Below, in pieces: positions 43,362 through 52,222 of a stretch of DNA of 64,000 bases (within the stretch, counting starts at the first letter, position 1; each line of letters opens with the position of its first letter). The notes below the pieces were generated by a model. It searched no databases. It saw only the letters and a program-made list of their open reading frames with translations, and had not been told where the DNA came from. Origin of the DNA: Streptomyces sp. NBC_00461. GTDB lineage: Bacteria; Actinomycetota; Actinomycetes; Streptomycetales; Streptomycetaceae. A program made the translations under genes and the position numbers. The stretch covers positions 8,899,001-8,963,000 of the forward strand of contig NZ_CP107902.1 of NCBI RefSeq assembly GCF_036013935.1, given 5' to 3'.

Positions 43362-44003
43362 ATGGAACCTCTGCGCTCGGCACTTGTCGTTGTCACCGAC
43401 GTCTGCTTCCTGGTCTTTGTCGTGTCCTGGATCGCGGGTGCCGTCCACTTCGGCGCGAAGAGCCAGGCGGGCCTGCACGGCTGGGTGCGTGGACTGCGTC
43501 GCACACTGCCTCGCCGGGTGTTGCTGATCGCAGGCGTCTACGTCCTCTTCACGCTGGTCGGACACTCGCGGGGCTTCTGGCGCCATCTCCAGTACTGGCA
43601 GCCCGAGCTAGCACTCCTGGGCGGGCTGCTCGCCATCGCCTCGACCGCTCTGCTGCTGTGGGCCCGCTGGGTCCTGGGCACGATGTGGGCCAGCGTCCCG
43701 ACGGTCCAGGAGCATCACGAGCTGCGCACGGACGGCCCTTACCGGCTCGTCCGTCACCCCATCTACACGGGACTGCTCGGCCTGCTCCTCGGCGCCACGC
43801 TGGCCTGCGGATTCGGTGTCTGGACGGCGTTCCTGGCGGTCGCCGTCCCGTGGCTGCTGCGCCGTGTGCACGTCGAGGACGGGCTCATGGCGCACCAGTT
43901 CGGCGCGTCCTACGACTCTTACCGCGCCCAGGTCCCGGCACTGATCCCAAGACTGCGCCCCACCCGGGCGGGCCCCCGCCCGGTCGGCCATGAGCGGCAG
44001 TAG
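43362..44003 (+). CDS. Isoprenylcysteine carboxyl methyltransferase-family membrane protein
   Basis: The 213-residue protein has four or five membrane helices and the C-terminal ICMT/NnrU-like block ELRTDGPYRLVRHPIYTGLL, followed by LLRRVHVEDGLMAHQFGASY and SYRAQVPALIPRL. These bind SAM through the membrane and methylate small lipid-like substrates. The ATG has GGAGG only 1 nt away, so translation may instead begin at one of several GTG codons about 40 nt upstream. Confidence 0.85.
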   Translation: MEPLRSALVVVTDVCFLVFVVSWIAGAVHFGAKSQAGLHGWVRGLRRTLPRRVLLIAGVYVLFTLVGHSRGFWRHLQYWQPELALLGGLLAIASTALLLWARWVLGTMWASVPTVQEHHELRTDGPYRLVRHPIYTGLLGLLLGATLACGFGVWTAFLAVAVPWLLRRVHVEDGLMAHQFGASYDSYRAQVPALIPRLRPTRAGPRPVGHERQ

Positions 44004-44010
44004 CCGCGTT

Positions 44011-44062
44011 GGCCCGGTTCGGTGGGGCGGCGGATCGCTCAGCCGCCCCACCGAACCGGGCC
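44011..44062. terminator. Bidirectional terminator between convergent genes
   Basis: GGCCCGGTTCGGTGGGGCGG plus C, a 10-nt loop, then the perfect complement ending CCGAACCGGGCC gives a 21-bp stem 8 bp after the ICMT-like stop and 20 bp before the VioB-like gene's end. Its length and place between convergent genes mark it as a shared terminator. Confidence 0.85.
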
Positions 44063-44081
44063 TGGTGCCCTCGCCCCGAGG

Positions 44082-45221
44082 TCAGAAGGCGCGGAACTGC
44101 GGGCCGTAGTTGCCCGGTGCGTCGGGGATCGGGCGTTCCATCAGCTCCACCGCGGGAGTCTCCAGCCCGCGCATGATGTGGATGGCCGCGTGCAGGGAGC
44201 GGTGGCCGCCGCCGGCCCAGGCCGTCTCAAGGGTGCGGAGGAGGCTGTTGTAGGTGGTGTCGAAGCTCTCCAGGAGCCGCCGCACCTCTCCCGGCGGGTT
44301 GGGCCACCCGCCTTCCGGAACCGGCGCCATGGGGCGCGCGTCGGGGAAGCGCACGGGCGCGCCGTTGAACTCCCAGTCGCCGTCGTTGTCGCGCAGACGT
44401 CGGCCGTGGTAGATCTCGCCGAACGCGTAGTAGTGCGCCGGGTAGTCGTCGTCGAAGGCCGTGGCGGGGGAACTGGCGGTGCCCTCGCCCTGTTCCTTGA
44501 TGATCTCGATGGCGCGTTCGACGTCGTCGGGAGTCTCCACCGGCTCCAGCACGTCGGAGCCGATGCGCGTGGACAGCTGTCCCCGCGCCGACAGTTCCGG
44601 CGCCACGCTCCGGAACGTCTTGAGGATGTCGCTGTAGAAGGTGCCGACGCTCGGCGAGGTGTCGATGCTCCGGGCGAGCGGACGGTGAGGGACTTCGATG
44701 CCCATCATCACGTCGTGCACGTACGTCTTGGTCAGGCCCGACAGATAGACGGTCAGCCCGGCGTGCACACCGCCGGGCAGCGGGCCGGGGTAGGTGGGCG
44801 CCGCATCCCTGATCCGCGGCCGCCCGCCGATGGCCACGAGCAGGTTGCAGACCACGCCCAGGTGGAACATCTCGTCGCCGACGATGCGCCGGATCAGCCG
44901 CGCGGCCTCGCTGCCGCGATCCCTGATGGACCACCAGCCGCACAAGTAGGGCGGGATGGTGGCGAGTTCGAGCGCCACGGCGACCTGGAGGGCCGATCTG
45001 AGCCAGTCGTCCCGGCGGCTCTCCTCGGGCACGGCCAGCAGACGCGCCACCGACTGGTGGCCGGGCGCGGCAGCCGGCCCGCTGGCCGACTGCACGGCTG
45101 CCTGCACCGGACCGCCGGCCGCCACCGGCGCACCGGCCGCCAAGGCAGCCGACGCCAGGAAGCTCCTGCGCTTGAACGGGGCAACCGTCGGCCTGTCCGA
45201 ATCATCCCTCGTACCAGTCAA
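44082..45221 (-). CDS. Ferritin-like protein (VioB/iminophenyl-pyruvate dimer synthase-like), Tat signal
   Basis: The 379-residue protein begins with a twin-arginine signal KRRSFLASAALAAGAPVAAG. The mature part has the ferritin-like domain VAVALELATIPPYLCGWWSI, IRRIVGDEMFHLGVVCNLLV (ExxH metal-binding helix), VYLSGLTKTYVHDVMMGIEV, HYYAFGEIYHGRRLRDN and the final helix HAAIHIMRGLETPAVELMER. This PF12902-type domain is known from VioB/RebD-type chromopyrrolic acid synthesis, but stand-alone exported copies exist with unknown function. No bisindole pathway genes are nearby, so the role is open. Confidence 0.85.
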   Translation of the reverse strand: MTGTRDDSDRPTVAPFKRRSFLASAALAAGAPVAAGGPVQAAVQSASGPAAAPGHQSVARLLAVPEESRRDDWLRSALQVAVALELATIPPYLCGWWSIRDRGSEAARLIRRIVGDEMFHLGVVCNLLVAIGGRPRIRDAAPTYPGPLPGGVHAGLTVYLSGLTKTYVHDVMMGIEVPHRPLARSIDTSPSVGTFYSDILKTFRSVAPELSARGQLSTRIGSDVLEPVETPDDVERAIEIIKEQGEGTASSPATAFDDDYPAHYYAFGEIYHGRRLRDNDGDWEFNGAPVRFPDARPMAPVPEGGWPNPPGEVRRLLESFDTTYNSLLRTLETAWAGGGHRSLHAAIHIMRGLETPAVELMERPIPDAPGNYGPQFRAF

Positions 45222-45591
45222 TTTCGCCTCAGCTCATAGCAATGGCCCCGCCAGTCTTCGGACGAACGGGACCTTTCCGACAGTTGTGGAAGCTAGCAGC
45301 CATGACCGCCGTTCCCGGCGCGCACGGGCCCGGGCGACGTGTCGACCACCCTGTCAGTCCAGCGAGTGGGAGGACCGCCGGGCCACCGGCGGAGGGGTCG
45401 GGGGCGGGGTGCCATAGGAACTCCCTATAGCTCCTGTTGACATTTCGTCTTTGCCTCTGATTCCTTTCCGCGCCTACGGTGAAACAGCTCGACGAGGTGC
45501 TCACACGTGAATTCTCCGAACATTCCCAGTGTGCGCACGCCGATGATTCTTCCGTCGAGCGAGCAAACATGCGATGGAGAGGACCGGTGGC
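45222..45591. other. Intergenic region with SDR promoter
   Basis: The 370-bp gap between the divergent VioB-like and SDR genes holds no convincing gene. It contains a palindrome (45412-45430) and a TTGACA at 45437-45442, described separately. The part near the VioB-like gene is GC-rich; the part near the SDR gene is unusually AT-rich for this genome. Confidence 0.6.
45412..45442 (+). promoter_or_regulatory. Palindrome and -35 element upstream of the SDR gene
   Basis: CCATAGGAACTCCCTATAG (45412-45430) is an imperfect dyad (CATAGG...CCTATAG), followed by TTGACA (45437-45442). The best -10 guess, ATTCCT at 17-nt spacing, is weak, so an activator may be needed. The LysR regulator downstream of the SDR gene is a candidate to bind the dyad. 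Confidence 0.45.
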
Positions 45592-46368
45592 ATGAGCGCG
45601 ATCGAGAATGGATCGGAAAAGCGTGAACTCGTGGGCAAGCGGGCCCTGGTCACAGGTGGGTCCCGTGGAATCGGCGCGGCCGTGGTGCGCCAACTCCTCG
45701 ACGCGGGCGCCGAAGTGCTCACGACTGCCAGGTCGGCGACGAGCACGGTGCCGGAGGGAGCCCTCTTCGTGGACGCCGACGTGCGGACACGGGCAGGAGC
45801 GCAGGCGCTCGCCGAGGCCGCGCAGAAGGCGCTCGGCGGGGTGGACATCCTGGTCCACAACGCGGGTGGGGCGCGACCTCACCAAGACGCCTCGGTCATC
45901 CCCGACGAGGAATGGCAGGACGCGCTGGACCTCAACTACCTGGCGTCGGTGCGGTTGGACTCGCTGCTGGTGCCGGGGATGCGGGAACGCCGTTCGGGGA
46001 TGATCGTGCACATCTCCTCGGCCGCGGTCCTCGCCCCGTTGGGACAGTTCCTGCACTACACGGCGGCGAAGGCGGCGCTGGAGAACTACAGCCGGGGAAT
46101 GGCCTCGGAGCTGGCTCCGTTCGGGATCCGGGTCAACACCGTGAGTCCTGGCCGAACCGCCACCCCCGGCGGCGAAGCGACACGGGAGCAGTGGGCGAAT
46201 CTGAACGCGGCGCCGGGCCGGACCAACGCCGGCGACACCCCGCCGCTGGGGCGCGACGGCCGGCCCGAGGACATCGCCGACGCGGTGCTGTTCCTCGCGT
46301 CCGACCGGGCGAGCTGGCTGACCGGGAGCAATCTCATTGTGGACGGCGGTGAATTCCCCAGGGGCTGA
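45592..46368 (+). CDS. Short-chain dehydrogenase/reductase (classical SDR)
   Basis: The 258-residue protein starts at ATG 45592 (GAGAGG upstream); an ATG 18 nt earlier has no ribosome-binding site. It shows GKRALVTGGSRGIGAAVVRQ (TGxxxGIG), VDILVHNAGG (NAG), VHISSAAVLAPLGQFLHYTA then AKAALENYSRG (catalytic Ser, YxxxK) and INTVSPG-type VNTVSPGRTATPG. These act on small alcohols/ketones with NAD(P). It is convergent with the LysR-type gene and probably its target. Confidence 0.93.
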   Translation: MSAIENGSEKRELVGKRALVTGGSRGIGAAVVRQLLDAGAEVLTTARSATSTVPEGALFVDADVRTRAGAQALAEAAQKALGGVDILVHNAGGARPHQDASVIPDEEWQDALDLNYLASVRLDSLLVPGMRERRSGMIVHISSAAVLAPLGQFLHYTAAKAALENYSRGMASELAPFGIRVNTVSPGRTATPGGEATREQWANLNAAPGRTNAGDTPPLGRDGRPEDIADAVLFLASDRASWLTGSNLIVDGGEFPRG

Positions 46369-46445
46369 CGCCGATGCGCCGACGGAATTCCGGAACGCGA
46401 CTTTCCGTAAGAGGAATTCGTCGGCGCCCGCTTCCTTCCAGGCCT

Positions 46446-47342
46446 TCAGGACACCGGTGAGAAGGAAGCGGACTCGGACCAGGTTTCCTCACGCAGGAGT
46501 TCGAGCAGCGCGGTTTCCGCCGGGCCCGCGCCCTGCCGGACGACGGCGATGACGGGCTGGGACACGACCGGGAACACCGGGCGAACGAGGTGCTCGTGAC
46601 CGTGGGGCACCGCTGAGGCCGGGACGAGCGTCATCCCCAGCCCTTGGGCCGCCCAGCGCACGGCCGTCGCCGTCTGGGACACACGGGCGGCCGTGGTAGG
46701 GGTCAGCCCGTTGTCCCTCAGCACGTTCAGCAGCACGCCGTCGAGCGCGCTGTCGCGGTCGAACCGCACCCACGGCTCCCCCTCCAGATCGCGCAACTCG
46801 ACCCGCTCCGCGGCCAGTTGCCGATGCCCGGCACCCAGCACCACGACGAACTCCTCGTCGCCGAGGTGGTGGGCGTCGGCGGGACTCCGCTCGCACGCCG
46901 CCATCAGGGCGAGATCCAGCACGCCCCGGCGGCACAGCCGATCCAACTCGGCGGAGCTCGGCTCCTCGAAGACACTGACCTCCAGCCGCGGGAAGCGGCG
47001 ACGCAGCGTGCCGAGCGCGCCCGGCAGTTGCCGCGTGCCAAAGCCCAGCTGCGCCGAGACCACCAGCTCGCCCACCAGCTCGTCGGCACCGGCCCGCGCC
47101 GTCGCCCTCGCCCGCCGCGACGCGCTCACCGCGACCTCCGCCTCCCGCAGGAACGCCCGGCCGACCACGGTGGGCACCAGCCCGGTCGGTGTGCGGGCGA
47201 ACAGCTCCACGCCGAGTTCCCGCTCCAGGCCGCGGATCTGCTGGGACACCGACGGCTGAGCAACGCGCAGCAGCTCCGCCGCTGCCGTCACCGAGCCCTC
47301 CTCGGCAACGGCCAGGGCGTACTCGTACTGACGAAGGCTCAT
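46446..47342 (-). CDS. LysR-family transcriptional regulator
   Basis: The 298-residue protein starts with SLRQYEYALAVAEEGSVTAA, AELLRVAQPSVSQQIRGLER (HTH), then a LysR effector domain (VSAQLGFGTRQLPGALGTLR; GVLDLALMAACERS; GLGMTLVPASAVPHGHEHLV). It reads toward the SDR gene and may activate it through the palindrome at 45412. A GTTG-TAAG-CAAC dyad at about 47384-47395, just upstream of its own start, may serve autoregulation. Confidence 0.93.
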   Translation of the reverse strand: MSLRQYEYALAVAEEGSVTAAAELLRVAQPSVSQQIRGLERELGVELFARTPTGLVPTVVGRAFLREAEVAVSASRRARATARAGADELVGELVVSAQLGFGTRQLPGALGTLRRRFPRLEVSVFEEPSSAELDRLCRRGVLDLALMAACERSPADAHHLGDEEFVVVLGAGHRQLAAERVELRDLEGEPWVRFDRDSALDGVLLNVLRDNGLTPTTAARVSQTATAVRWAAQGLGMTLVPASAVPHGHEHLVRPVFPVVSQPVIAVVRQGAGPAETALLELLREETWSESASFSPVS

Positions 47343-47496
47343 CGGCTCCCGTCCCCTCCCTGCGGTCCGACCCCGTGCTGATCGTTGTAAGCAACCCGGT
47401 TCCGCCGGCGAAGATTCCCCCGGACACGGCCGGAGCCGATCTGCTCCTGTCCGCGAACAGTGCGGAGACCACCTGCGGAACCGGCATGAGGGCCGG

Positions 47497-48504
47497 TTAG
47501 AGCGGAACCGGCATGACGGCGCAGCGCACCGGCTTGGCGTGCGCCGGGTCGAGGGCGTTGAGGACGAGCCGGTTCACGTTCGGGTCGTAGATGCCACCAG
47601 CGTGACCGGTGAGGTCCAGCGGACATACGTTCTGCAGCAGGATGTTGTGCACGGTCGCGCCGGATCCGGCCTTCAGGAACTGGTTGGTGTACGGGGTCAC
47701 GACCAGGTCGGTGCGGGTGACGATGGTGGTGTAGGTGACTCCGGGCTCGGTGTCGCCGTTGGCGTACAACTGCTGGAGCACCGAGGAGCCGATGGTCTGC
47801 TCCTTGGCCGCGGGGCTGTCCAGGCCGAGCGGCTTGCCCACCTTCCCCGCCACGTCCAGTCCCGCGTCGACCAGGTGGGCCAGGCCGGATGCGTTGGTGC
47901 CGTGATTGCTGGGGTTGATGCCCACCAGGTGGTGCACCTTCGCGGCGCCGTTCTCGAAGCGCAGGTACCACTCGGGCGTCAATCCGCCGCCCTGGCTGTG
48001 TCCGACCAGGTCGACCTTCGAAGCGCCCGTGGCGGACAGCACCTTGTCGACGTAGGCGGCCAGTTGTTTGGCCGAGTCGGGGATGTGGCCGGTCGCCTTC
48101 AACAGGGCGTGGGGTGTGCTCTCGCCGTAGTTGAGGGCGAAGACGCAGTGGCCGGCGTTCTTCAACACCGGGGCGAGGCCGCTCCAGCTGGCGAAGGCGT
48201 TCGTGAAGGTGCCGTGGACCAGCACCACCGGGTAGGGGTGGGTCGCGGACGGCTTGCAGGTGAAGTCGTTGGTGCCGGCGGGCGAGCGGTCGGGGTCGGG
48301 CAGCGAGGCGAGCGCGGCCAGACCTGTGCTGACCGCCCCCAGGTACCCGAACTGGTCGGCCTGGTCGGCGCGCAGGGCGGATGGGGCCTCGGCGGCGACG
48401 GGCCGCGGTCCGGGGGGTGCGGCTGCAGCGGCGGGGACGGCGGCGGCGAGACAGGCCGCCGCTGCCAGGGCGGTTCCTGCGGCCTTGAGGATTCGGCGCA
48501 TCAT
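47497..48504 (-). CDS. Secreted lipase (class 2 / triacylglycerol lipase-like)
   Basis: The 335-residue protein starts at the ATG-ATG pair ending at 48504 after AGGAGGTG. It has signal ILKAAGTALAAAACLAAAVP, then PYPVVLVHGTFTNAFASWSG (oxyanion hole), KVDLVGHSQGGGLTPEWYLR with the GHSQG nucleophile, the acid region DLVVTPYTNQFLKAGSGATV and a late catalytic His in LTGHAGGIYDPNV. This is an actinomycete exported lipase type. It is transcribed away from the NCS1 permease genes. Confidence 0.92.
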   Translation of the reverse strand: MMRRILKAAGTALAAAACLAAAVPAAAAAPPGPRPVAAEAPSALRADQADQFGYLGAVSTGLAALASLPDPDRSPAGTNDFTCKPSATHPYPVVLVHGTFTNAFASWSGLAPVLKNAGHCVFALNYGESTPHALLKATGHIPDSAKQLAAYVDKVLSATGASKVDLVGHSQGGGLTPEWYLRFENGAAKVHHLVGINPSNHGTNASGLAHLVDAGLDVAGKVGKPLGLDSPAAKEQTIGSSVLQQLYANGDTEPGVTYTTIVTRTDLVVTPYTNQFLKAGSGATVHNILLQNVCPLDLTGHAGGIYDPNVNRLVLNALDPAHAKPVRCAVMPVPL

Positions 48505-48856
48505 CGTGCGCACCTCCTGGTGACGGGTCGTCAGCGGGCTCGGAGCGGGCCCAGCTTGGACAGCCGTCACTCCGTGCTCGCGCACGGCGCGCCACGTGCG
48601 CCCGTTCGGCGCACGCGCGGTCAGCCGGGCGAGCGGACGGCCCCGGCTACCGGAGGAGGGGGAGAGGACAGGGGGAGGACGGGGAGAGGAGAGCAGGCGC
48701 GATGCCGTGCTTTCGGAGGTGCGGCACTGGCGTCTCGTCGCGGGCCGGCGGCCCGAATGCCGACCAGGTGCCGGACCCGCACGCCCCGTTGGCGTCGGCG
48801 CGCGTGCCCGCCCGGGGACGAACGGGGTGGATGGGCACCCCGCGCGTCCCCGCCTG
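48505..48856. other. Intergenic region, no gene seen
   Basis: The 352-bp gap before the lipase gene contains a long purine-rich run (about 48650-48700, repeated GGAG/GGGGAGAGG units) and otherwise GC-rich sequence. No convincing ORF with a ribosome-binding site, hairpin or promoter was found, apart from the expected lipase promoter region. Confidence 0.5.
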
Positions 48857-50503
48857 CTACGCGGTGGCAGGCAGTACGTGGTCTCCGATCTTGTCGGTGC
48901 TCAGGCACAGTGAGCAGACCACCGCGTCGTGGGTGGCGCACGCGGTCACGTCGGGCCGCTCGTAGGGCTGCTGGCAGACGTGGCAGTCGTACGTCGTGGC
49001 GCTCGGATTGCCCTCCGCGTCGAGCAGCGGCTCCTCGATGCCGTCGTCGGCGCGGCGGAGGTAGTACCTGCCCTTGGTGACGACGGCCATCAGCGGGGTG
49101 AGGACGAAGGCGATGACGGCCGCGGCGACCGGGGAGTACGGCTGCAGGCCGTCGCCGAGTGCATGGAAGTACATGGCGATCGAGAGGCCGGAAGCGGCCA
49201 CGAAGGCGACGACACCGACCGGGTTGACCGCGTGGAGCATGCCGCGGCGGAACTCCGGCTGGAGCGGGGAGAGCTTCAGCAGGTACTTGTTGATGCCGAT
49301 GTCCGTGGCCACGGTGACGACCCAGGCGATCGCGCAGTTCGAGTAGAAGCCCAGGATGCTGTTGAGGAAGCTGAACATGTCGGCTTCCATCAGAGCCAGC
49401 GCGAAGCCCAGGTTGACCAGTACGAAGACCATGCGGCCGGGGTAGCGCCCGGTGACGCGGGTGAAGGAGTTGGTCCATGCCAGGGAACCGGAGTACGCGT
49501 TGGTCACGTTGATCTTGATCTGGCTGATCACGACGAGCGCCACGGCGAGCGGGACGACCATCCAGGACGGCATCATCGCGTCGAACGCGCCGCGGAACTG
49601 CTGGATCGGCTCGGGCGCCGCCGTCGGACCGACCTTGGCGAGGATGTAGACGGCGAGGAAGACACCGATGGCCTGCTTCAGCGCGCCGAGCACCACCCAA
49701 CCGGGGCCGGCCATGACCACCGCGGTCCACCAAGTGCGCTTGTTGGCCTCGGTCTTCGGCGGCATGAAGCGCAGGTAGTCGATCTGTTCGCCGATCTGCG
49801 CGATGAGCGAGAGACAGACGCCGGCGCCCAGCAGCACGGAGGCGGTGTTGACGCCGCCTTCGCCGTCGGTGCCCGTGTAGGCGAGGAAGTGGTCGACGGT
49901 GCCCGGGTCGGTGGAGATCAGGTACACCAGCGGGGCGACCATGAGCAGCAGCCAGATCGGCGTCGTCCACACCTGGAGCTTGCTGAGCGCCTTCATGCCG
50001 TAGATCACCAGCGGGATCACCATCAGGGTGGAGATGGCGTAGCCCAGCCACAGTGGCAGTCCGAGGCCGAGCTTGAGGCCCTGGGCCATGATCGAGCCTT
50101 CGAGGGCGAAGAAGATGAAGGTGAAGCTGGCGAAGATGACGCTGGTGAGGACGGACCCGTAGTAGCCGAAGCCGGAGCCGCGGGTGATCAGGTCCAGGTC
50201 GATGTTGTAGCGGGCGCCGTAGTAGGCGAGCGGGAAGCCGGTGATGAAGATGACGACCGCTGCGACGGCGATGGCCAGGAGCGCGTTGCCCGTGCCGTGT
50301 GCCAGTCCGATGCCGGCGCCTATGGAGAAGTCGGCCATGTAGGCGATCCCGCCGAGCGCGGTCGTCGCCACGACCATCGGGGTCCAGCGGCGGTAACTGC
50401 GGGGCGCGAAGCGGAGGGTGTAGTCCTCCAGGGTCTCCTTGGTGGCCTGGCTGGTGGGGGAGTCCGACGCTGTGGCTGTCTGTGGGGAGTGGGTTGCACT
50501 CAT
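48857..50503 (-). CDS. NCS1-family purine/cytosine permease with C-terminal Cys-rich domain
   Basis: The 548-residue protein has a cytoplasmic N-terminus, then about 12 helices with NCS1 features: TLEDYTLRFAPRSYRRWTPM, TALGGIAYMADFSIGAGIGL, GYYGSVLTSVIFASFTFIFF, QIKINVTNAYSGSLAWTNSF and NLGFALALMEADMFSFLNSI. It should import a nucleobase or allantoin-type compound by cation symport. Unusually, the C-terminus ends in a soluble Cys/His-rich tail: YDCHVCQQPYERPDVTACAT followed by HDAVVCSLCLS, with two CxxC pairs that could hold zinc. A GntR regulator lies 168 bp upstream on the same strand. Confidence 0.9.
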   Translation of the reverse strand: MSATHSPQTATASDSPTSQATKETLEDYTLRFAPRSYRRWTPMVVATTALGGIAYMADFSIGAGIGLAHGTGNALLAIAVAAVVIFITGFPLAYYGARYNIDLDLITRGSGFGYYGSVLTSVIFASFTFIFFALEGSIMAQGLKLGLGLPLWLGYAISTLMVIPLVIYGMKALSKLQVWTTPIWLLLMVAPLVYLISTDPGTVDHFLAYTGTDGEGGVNTASVLLGAGVCLSLIAQIGEQIDYLRFMPPKTEANKRTWWTAVVMAGPGWVVLGALKQAIGVFLAVYILAKVGPTAAPEPIQQFRGAFDAMMPSWMVVPLAVALVVISQIKINVTNAYSGSLAWTNSFTRVTGRYPGRMVFVLVNLGFALALMEADMFSFLNSILGFYSNCAIAWVVTVATDIGINKYLLKLSPLQPEFRRGMLHAVNPVGVVAFVAASGLSIAMYFHALGDGLQPYSPVAAAVIAFVLTPLMAVVTKGRYYLRRADDGIEEPLLDAEGNPSATTYDCHVCQQPYERPDVTACATHDAVVCSLCLSTDKIGDHVLPATA

Positions 50504-50671
50504 GATCGACCCTTCGGGGATGAGGTGATGCTCCGGTGGGGGGCGGGCGAGCGGGGGTGTGGGTGCGGTGAGTGGTGGGCCCCGGGTTGGCGTCGTCGGC
50601 AGTCGGGGAGGCGCAGGAGGGGAGTCGGAGGCTGGGGCGAAGTCCCCGGATTTCTCGGGCGGTTGGCGTCC

Positions 50672-51406
50672 TCAGAAACGGCCGGCGTGCAGGGCCATCT
50701 GGGTCATGGCCCGCCGGGCGTGCTCCGTCACCACGGCCATCGAGTCACCGACATGGGCGTGCAGGGCCCGCAGTCCCTCGTCGAGCCGTCCGTCACGGAC
50801 GAGTTCCAGGATCTCGATGTGTTCGGTGATCGTCGTCTCCACTCGGTCCTGGGTGAGGAAGTCGTACCTCCGCACCCGGCGGATCCGTTCGCTGACCGCC
50901 ACGAGGGCGTCGGTGAGCGCGGGATTGCCGGAGGCACGGGAGAGCTCGGCGTGGAATCTCTCGTCCTGGACGACGAAGCTCGGATCCGGCTCCGGAGGCT
51001 GCTTGTGCATCGCGTACCAGTGCTCCAACTCGGCGGCGACGACTGCCGAATCGTGCCGGACGGCCGGATCCTCGATCGCACGCGCGATCCCACGCAGTTC
51101 GAGGGTGACCCGCAGCTCGTAGAAATCCTTCAGCTGGGCCAGATTGGGGACCGTGACGAAGAAGCCGCTGTCGCCGCGCTCGATCAGCCCGTCGGCCAGC
51201 AGCCGCGCCAGCGCCTCGCGCACAGGCGTCCGCGAGACCCCGAACCGTGCGGCCAGCCGCAGTTCGACCAGCCGTTCACGCGGGCCGAAATCGCCGTCGA
51301 GCACGGCCGCGCGCAGCTTCGCGTAGACCGACTCGCGCAGCGACAGCCCGCCTGCCGCCGCCGGACCCGACACCGTGCCCGGCGGCGTATACAGCTTCGA
51401 ATCCAT
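50672..51406 (-). CDS. GntR-family (FadR-type) regulator
   Basis: The 244-residue protein starts at ATG 51404-51406, with no clear ribosome-binding site. The winged HTH reads LRESVYAKLRAAVLDGDFGP, RERLVELRLAARFGVSRTPV and REALARLLADGLIERGDSGF. The all-helical FCD domain has DFYELRVTLELRGIARAIED, DERFHAELSRASGNPALTDA and EHIEILELVRDGRLDEGLRA, with the Asp/His positions that bind metal. It probably represses the adjacent NCS1 permease gene in response to a purine- or pyrimidine-derived acid. Confidence 0.92.
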   Translation of the reverse strand: MDSKLYTPPGTVSGPAAAGGLSLRESVYAKLRAAVLDGDFGPRERLVELRLAARFGVSRTPVREALARLLADGLIERGDSGFFVTVPNLAQLKDFYELRVTLELRGIARAIEDPAVRHDSAVVAAELEHWYAMHKQPPEPDPSFVVQDERFHAELSRASGNPALTDALVAVSERIRRVRRYDFLTQDRVETTITEHIEILELVRDGRLDEGLRALHAHVGDSMAVVTEHARRAMTQMALHAGRF

Positions 51407-51574
51407 GGGGGGACACGCTAGAAACCGGTTGTTTCCCGAAGATCCATCGCGTCGTGAACGGCTTGTTTCCGAGATCTCACGCGCCTGGTCGCGGAGGATC
51501 GGCCCGCGGCGGGGGATCACCGGCCGGGCGAGTCGACCGTACGACGATCTTGACAGTCTCGGGGAGCCAGTCGA

Positions 51575-51735
51575 GCCACATCCGAGGCCAGGGAGTCCGG
51601 TGCGAATCCGGAGCTGACGCGCAGCGGTGAGGGGGACGGGCGGGGCATGTGACGTCACTGGGAGGAGCCCGTGCCGGCCGGAGGGCCGATGGGGGCGAGC
51701 ACCGGGAAGGCGCCCCGGCCGGACGAACCCGCCGA
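51575..51735 (+). promoter_or_regulatory. Cobalamin riboswitch in front of the btuF relic
   Basis: The core GAGTCCGGTGCGAATCCGGA (about 51593-51612) followed by GCTGACGCGCAGCGGTGAGG is the conserved 5' half of a cobalamin riboswitch. GGGAAGGC with GGACGAACCCGC (about 51703-51732) forms the later conserved domain. The usual closing B12 box and the downstream ribosome-binding site seem lost: after GAACCCGCC the sequence runs straight into mid-BtuF coding sequence. A TTGACA at 51550-51555 may be its -35. Confidence 0.85.
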
Positions 51736-51739
51736 CTCC

Positions 51740-52222
51740 GGCTATCCGCGCTCGATCGACAACTGCGGCCGCAAGGTGACCCTGAAGTCGGCCCTGAAGC
51801 GCGCAGCCTCCCTCAACCAGGGCACCACGGAGATCCTGCTCTCCCTCGGCCTCGCCGACCGTATGGCAGGCACCGCCACCTGGACCGACCCGGTGATGAA
51901 GGGACTGGAGAAGGCGGACTCCGAGGTGCCGCGCCTCGCCGACAACAACCCCTCCTTCGAGAAGGTCCTGGACGCCGAACCCGACTTCGTCACCGCCTCG
52001 TTCGTCTCCACGCTCGGCAAGGGCGGCGTGGCGGCCCGCGAGCAGTTCGAGAAGCTGGGCGTGCCGACGTACGTCTCGCCGTCCGACTGGTCGGCCGGCA
52101 AGGACAATGACAGCGGCGGCGGCGGATTGCGCAGCAGGCCCCTCACCCTCGACGCCGTGTACGGCGAAGTACGCGGCCTGGCCCGCGCGTTCGGGGTCGA
52201 GGCGCGAGGCGGGAGACTCTGA
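51740..52222 (+). pseudogene. Relic of cobalamin/iron-chelate binding protein (BtuF-like)
   Basis: The frame reads SGYPRSIDNCGRKVTLKSAL, KRAASLNQGTTEILLSLGLA, DRMAGTATWTDPVMKGLEKA, FEKVLDAEPDFVTASFVSTL, FEKLGVPTYVSPSDWSAGKD, matching the first half of a streptomycete BtuF/FecB-type binding lipoprotein. The signal peptide and start are gone, replaced by riboswitch sequence, and the second lobe is missing after EARGGRL. The frame is open back to a GTG at 51671 inside the riboswitch, but that would give an unexported protein. Confidence 0.75.

Noticed and set aside
48650..48700. Purine-rich run resembling a repeat or CRISPR-like array
   Set aside because: The units are irregular GGAG/GGGGA strings without spacers of constant length; no cas genes are present.
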